Shown here in pieces: positions 59,345 through 64,000 of a DNA stretch of 64,000 nucleotides. Positions within the stretch are counted from its first letter, which is position 1, and each line of letters starts with the position of its first letter. This DNA is from Hysterangium stoloniferum (Eukaryota > Basidiomycota > Agaricomycetes > Hysterangiales > Hysterangiaceae). The DNA is taken from NCBI GenBank assembly GCA_015178975.1, contig WHVD01000050.1, forward strand, positions 62,001 through 126,000, read 5' to 3'. The translations under genes and the position numbers were made by a program. The notes under the pieces are model-generated. The model had not been told where the DNA came from, ran no database searches, and saw only the letters and a program-made list of their open reading frames with translations.

Positions 59345-59595
59345 TGATAGCCAACAACTCTAACCGAGGCGGCAACAGATTGCAACAACTTAAATAGAAG
59401 TTAGAAAAAGTAATAAAGCCAGCTACTCAATTAAGAGGTGGCAAGGGGAACAAATAAGTCAACAACTCAGATTGAGGTGACAGGGGGAACAAAGATCAGT
59501 CAACAACTCAGATTGAGGTGACAAGGGATCTTATTGGGCCAACAACTCTGATAGAGGTGGCAAAGGTTTCCAACAGCTCTGATAGAGGTGGAATT
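59345..59595 (+). repeat. Degenerate minisatellite next to a copia LTR
   Basis: Five or so units built on CAACAACTC(A/T)GATWGAGGTG followed by a G/A-rich spacer of 10-25 bp, unit about 35-45 bp. It ends where the copia 3' LTR begins. Confidence 0.7.
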
Positions 59596-59597
59596 AG

Positions 59598-59886
59598 TGT
59601 TGAGAATATTTGTGCAGTTCTAAATATAACTCTCAGTGAGTGATAAACCTTCACTATGATATGTATTGTTATCTACCTAAATATAACTGAATTAATAGTA
59701 AGTAAACTACTAATATAAGACGAGGGAAATATGCATACCTCTCAGTGAGTGATAAACCTTCACTGAGAGGTTACGCGATCGGTCTCCAACCATATATAGT
59801 ATCCATAAGCGAAGTGCGACTACACAGTTGCCCAACACTTCATTCCAGCTTACAAATGTAGCTTACATAACATTATTACCTCAACA
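59598..59886 (-). repeat. 3' LTR of the right copia element
   Basis: In element orientation TGTTGAGGTAAT...ATTCTCAACA, 289 bp, with perfect 7-bp inverted ends TGTTGAG/CTCAACA. A polypurine tract (AAGGGAGGG) precedes it. It holds a hairpin CTCTCAGTGA..TCACTGAGAG at 59740-59772 and a truncated copy at 59633, the same layout as the left copia LTR. Confidence 0.88.
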
Positions 59887-59893
59887 CCCTCCC

Positions 59894-62800
59894 TTAAGCG
59901 GAATGTAGTCCGATGAGGTATGAGAACCTTTCAACCTTCGGTCTGGCTAACGGCTTCGTTAGCATATCGGCAGAATTATTGTCCGTAGATACGTAGTGGA
60001 TTGATACCAGCTGCTTATTGGCGACTTCACGAATAAAGTGGTATCGAATATTGATATGCTTGGTGCGTGCGTGGAATTCATCATTTTTGACAATTGATAT
60101 GGTGGATTGATTATCGCAATAGATCGTGATAGGGTGAGTAAGCGAACGAGCGATTTCGGCTATGAATGCCCGAATCCATAGGGCCTCCTTCGTAGCGTGA
60201 GTCGCAGCTATATATTCCACCTCCGTCGTTGATAACGCAACAATATATTGCTTTTTCGAGCTCCATGAGACGGCACCTCCATCTATGGTAAAGATATAGC
60301 CCGAGATTGAGTGTCTATGCTCTTGCGAGCCCCAATCTGCGTCAGTAAAACCCTCGAGTGCATTTCGTGAGTCGTTTTGCCTTCCTCTGAATACCAGCCA
60401 TTGGTCTCTTGTCCCTTTCAGGTATCTCAGGACCCTTTTTACAGCTTCCCAGTGCAGCCGACCAGGGTTTTGCATGAATTGTGCGAGGAAAGATATTGCG
60501 AACGCTATGTCTGGGTGTGTACCGAGTGCCGCATACATAAGAGATCTGATTGCCTCACGATATGGTACATTTCGCATTTCTTCGAGCTGATGTGGTGTGC
60601 TGGGTGATTGTGAGAGGGAAAGGTGGTGATGGGGGTCAAGGGGGGTTGATAATGGCTTTGCATCCTGTAGGCCAAATCGTGTGACAATCTTGTCAATATA
60701 TGAACGTTGCGAAAACGATATTGTTCAAGCTGTGCAATCGCGTTTGACTTCAATCCCCAAGAGCCACTTAAGTTCGCCAAGATCCTTTATCTTGAATTCC
60801 TGTCGAAGTTCGTTCTTAAATTTCAAGATAATGGCTTTTGAGTTCCCCGCCATGGTCATATCGTCGACATCAACTGCAACAATTAATGCAGTTTTGTCAG
60901 TATACCTATAGAAGACAGCATGTTCGACTTGGCATCGAGTGAATCCAAACTGGAACATGATCCCGCAAAGGTGTTGATACCACTAGTGACCGGCTTGTTT
61001 CAACCCATATATTGCGCGTTTGAGCAGGCACACCATGTGCTCTTTTCCTGGAACCTCAAGTCCTTTTGGTTGCCTCATGTAGATCATTTCAGTAAGAGGT
61101 GCGTTCAGATATGCAGCGTCAACATCTGTTTGTTCGAGTTCCCAGTCGTTTCGTGTGGCAATGGCGGCGATAATGCGGATAGCGGTCAAGTTTGCGGTAG
61201 GTGAGAATGTTTCATTGTAGTCTATGCCTTCTTGCTGAGAGAACCCTTGCGCTACGAACCTAGACTTGTAAGCCGTGATCTCACCATTTGGACCGTGCTT
61301 GTATAGCATGACGACTTTGCTCCCTATAACATTCATACCTTTTTGTGTTCGACAAGTTCCCATGTGCCAGCGTCTACATGGTGCTGCATTTCCTTCTCAA
61401 GTGACCTTTTCCACTGTGGCCAATCACTTTGAGACTTTGCTTCTGCAACATTCACTGGCGGCTCATCGCTATCGTGTATGATTGTTGCCATTGCATTCTC
61501 GAACGATGTCGAGATGGCCGGTAAGTCTTCATTTATCTCGCTCTTCAGCTGATCATTGATTTTCAGCATCACTGTGACAGCTGCAACATCTCGTGTTGAG
61601 TCTTTCTGAGGTGTTTCGGGGGGTACAGGCATTCCTTTCTGAAATGCTGAACCTTTCAGTCATCCCTCTGTAGATCCCTGGCCAGTATTGATGTCACGGA
61701 CATACACTGATGGTTTCCGTGTTCTTTGTCCTCGTCCAGATGTTTCTGTCTCTTCAAAGTCTTCGAGCAGGTTGATTCGGGCATGCTGGGTATCGTTTGG
61801 GATCAGCGGTTGTTGTTGGAGTATAGGTATGTCATTTTGCATGGTGTTCTGGCTGTCTGAGATCATATTCCCTCCCTGAGCCTGTACATCGTCTAAAACG
61901 ACAGTGGTCGATTCGTTGAATCTGACGTTATGCTCAACTGTAACGCGGTGTTTCCCGGGCCAATAAATACGGTGGCCTTTGCTTTCGTCGCTGAATCCGA
62001 CCCAACGTCCTTCATCCACTTTTGCTTCCAATTTCCCACGTTCTTCCTTGAATACCCAAACTTTTGTGCCCCATTCTGGAACATTTCCCAGATTCAGTTT
62101 TTCGTTTCGCGACACTTCATAGGGGGTACGTCCATCCAGGACACTCGTTGAGGTACGGTTTTTCAGCCAGGTTGCGTGTTTTATGGCTTCGGTCCATAAG
62201 AACTTTGGTAAGTTTGCAGCGATTGTCATGGCACGGACGTGTTCTAATAGCGTGCAGTTTAGTCATTCAGATACGCCATTCTGTTGAGGAGTGTCATGTA
62301 CTGTCAATCGGTATTCTGTTCCTTGCGATTTTAGGTACTCGGTGAATGCATTTGATAAGTATTCACCACCTCGGTCTGTCTGCAATACTTTTATTTTTCC
62401 ATTATGTTGCGTGCTAACCCATGCTTCGTATTCTTTGTAGGCTTGAAACACGTCGCTTTTCTGTCCTAACATGGCAAGTGACGACCACTGGGTTTTATCA
62501 TCCGTATAACTGGCAAAGTATGTTTTCACATCGTAGCTTTCAGGGTTTGCAGGACCCCATACATCCGAGTGGATCTTATCGCCAACATTTGCTGCGATTT
62601 CACTGGAGCACTCCTTTGGTACGGGCAGTCTTGTGATTTTGGCCTGTACACATGCCGTGCAAAATGTTGGCTCACTAGATAAGTCCAAATCTATCCCAAG
62701 GATATGACCATCTTGGACTGATCTTTTTGCTGCATTGGGTTCAATGTGCCCTAATCGTCGGTGTAACTCGTCAATTGACATTTTATTTGAGGTCACATTT

Positions 62801-64000
62801 GTGGTACTATGGTAGGTCTTGTGCTCCATTTTGTATAGGAGGGTGTTTATAATTACTATAATCTCAAATATTTACTAATAAAAGTCTTATTTTTACAAAA
62901 CTCCATCTTTAAATAGTGATATCTATTCTGAAACAATTATATCATCAAAAAACAACCATCAGAAATAGTTCTCCATATTACATCTTATACAACCCATAGT
63001 TATTTAACAAATTCCATTGTATATAATTTCCTTCCTTTTACAGATGCCTACTAATACTTTTATTAGTACTTTGTTTTTTAAAAGTTGTAATGTAGTTATT
63101 TCCATGTAAAATATGTAAAATATTATTGGAAATTTTTCATACCACAGCTGTCTTTATTAAGTAAAACCCCCTATATATTCTGGGTATGTTGAATCAAGTA
63201 AAAATCTGTTCAGATTGACAGATCCATTCCAAAGTAATACATATGTATTTAGAGGTGCCAATAATATACATATGCATGAAATGGACTATCTAAAGGTATC
63301 TATTTTTTAAAAGTATTAGTGTTTCAAACTACTAATTTTTTTTATTGTCTACTTGTGTCTGGAAAGATTCTTTAGTTTGTAATGTATGAGAGAGTTTAAA
63401 ACTTTTTGAAAGTTTTAAAAACCAAATTATGTTTGAATCACATCTCAGATGTTTAAATGACCTTTAGAGTATATTAGAATTTGGTATACTTAATAGTTTT
63501 CAGATATCCTCCATAGACCATCGTCGGCAAGGGGGATTTCACCAATGAGTTTACCATCCAGATCCCTGATCGTACATCTCCGATTTTTTAGCAACGCTGA
63601 ATAGCCTGATTTGTCGCAGCGAGCAAGTGAGATTAGTGTGAAAGCTAGGTCTGGTGAGTACAGCACATTGTTCAATGTCACATTGACCATTGATTTTCCG
63701 TTTGGCATAGCAACTTTCATGCTCCCGATTCCGGTTGCGTGGAAAACAGTTTTGTCAGCAGCTTCTATTGGGTGTGGAGTGGTTTCTCTAAAAGTGACAA
63801 AACGATGGCGGCTAGGGGACATATGGTTTGATGCTGCTGAATCATATACGTCTATTTCGGTGTGTCAAAGTGGACTCATTTCCTGGGATAGTGTGGTTCC
63901 AGAGAATGTGGTTGTAAATGCGAAGTCTGTGCTTGACGTTGTTGCATTTGCTTTTGACTTATCTCCTTTCCATTCACGTTTCCCTTGTCCTTTCTTCTTA
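59894..64000 (-). pseudogene. Ty1/copia polyprotein (protease to RNase H), inactivated; 5' part off window
   Basis: From right to left: protease VYDSAASNHMSP near 63830, GAG-pre-integrase ELHRRLGHIEPNAAKRS near 62760, and integrase HSDVWGP near 62570, TDRGGEYLSN near 62370 and TPQQNGVSE near 62275. RT has KSRFVAQGFSQQEGIDYNETF near 61230, then VDAAYLNAPL and VDVDDM near 60860. RNase H has TDADWGSQEH, STTEVEYIAATHATKEALW and YCDNQSTISI, then DMLTKPL, stop at 59894-59896. Damage: TGA after MSPL (63869 area), TGA after GVSE (62263-62265), TGA after QGSTEG (61660), TAG after LKQAG.H (near 60985), TGA near 60725, a frameshift in a run of A near 61335, and an inserted AT-rich element. Same family as the element at 1-1659 by LTR layout. 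Confidence 0.92.
62838..63483. mobile_element. 646-bp AT-rich insertion in the copia polyprotein, target duplication GTATA
   Basis: GTATA occurs at 62833-62837 and 63484-63488. Removing the insert and one GTATA copy puts the protease-side frame (..WRISENY) in phase with ..MEHKTYH, apart from one TAA. No clear terminal inverted repeats, no coding capacity. A related block lies at about 56860-56972. Confidence 0.75.

Overview
The window looks like fungal DNA, most likely from a basidiomycete (Agaricomycete type). The host-type genes carry many very short introns (about 45-70 nt, 11 introns in a 1.4 kb coding sequence), and the rest is a dense graveyard of LTR retrotransposons (Ty1/copia and Ty3/gypsy chromoviruses), a Tc1/mariner element and a Helitron. 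I cannot name the species. No rRNA, tRNA, CRISPR or bacterial operon is visible.

The host content is one gene family: major facilitator superfamily transporters of the anion:cation symporter (allantoate/nicotinate permease-like) type. Three copies can be read through by hand with all splice sites and no stop: 3681-5694 (+, 471 aa), 18132-20293 (+, 514 aa) and 37027-39047 (-, about 471 aa). They share the same 12-exon structure. Four broken relatives lie at 6324-6690, 15952-17037, 36145-36830 and 40690-40870. The first and third intact genes sit in a large diverged inverted duplication: about 1660-6690 pairs with 36480-40450 in opposite orientation, with about 30 kb between the arms.

Layout. 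1-1659: 5' part of a young copia element (-) with an unbroken gag frame running off the window. 1660-6690: left arm with transporter 1, a solo LTR and a transporter remnant. 6699-8302: degraded Tc1 element. 8303-12002: decayed Helitron helicase (-), split by a solo LTR and a gag-only copia. 12003-15100: gypsy element C (-), split by a solo LTR. 15950-20293: transporter pseudogene and intact transporter 2. 20300-22930: LTR fragments and nested LTRs. 23090-29900: gypsy A (+). 30270-34430: LTR-like DNA and a 1.5 kb purine-rich minisatellite. 36145-40870: right arm. 42280-44355: tandem repeats and a copia 5' end. 44356-48000: second gypsy A copy (-). 49246-55029: complete gypsy B (+) with paired LTRs and a target duplication. 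55030-58720: LTR debris with a nested solo LTR. 59598-64000: decayed copia (-).

The transposons and genes do not form a pathway. The story is a transporter cluster amplified, inverted and then bombarded by nested transposons. Old elements are CpG-poor and are inactivated mainly by TGA stops where Arg CGA is expected, which points to cytosine methylation and deamination. Young elements and the transporter blocks keep their CpGs.
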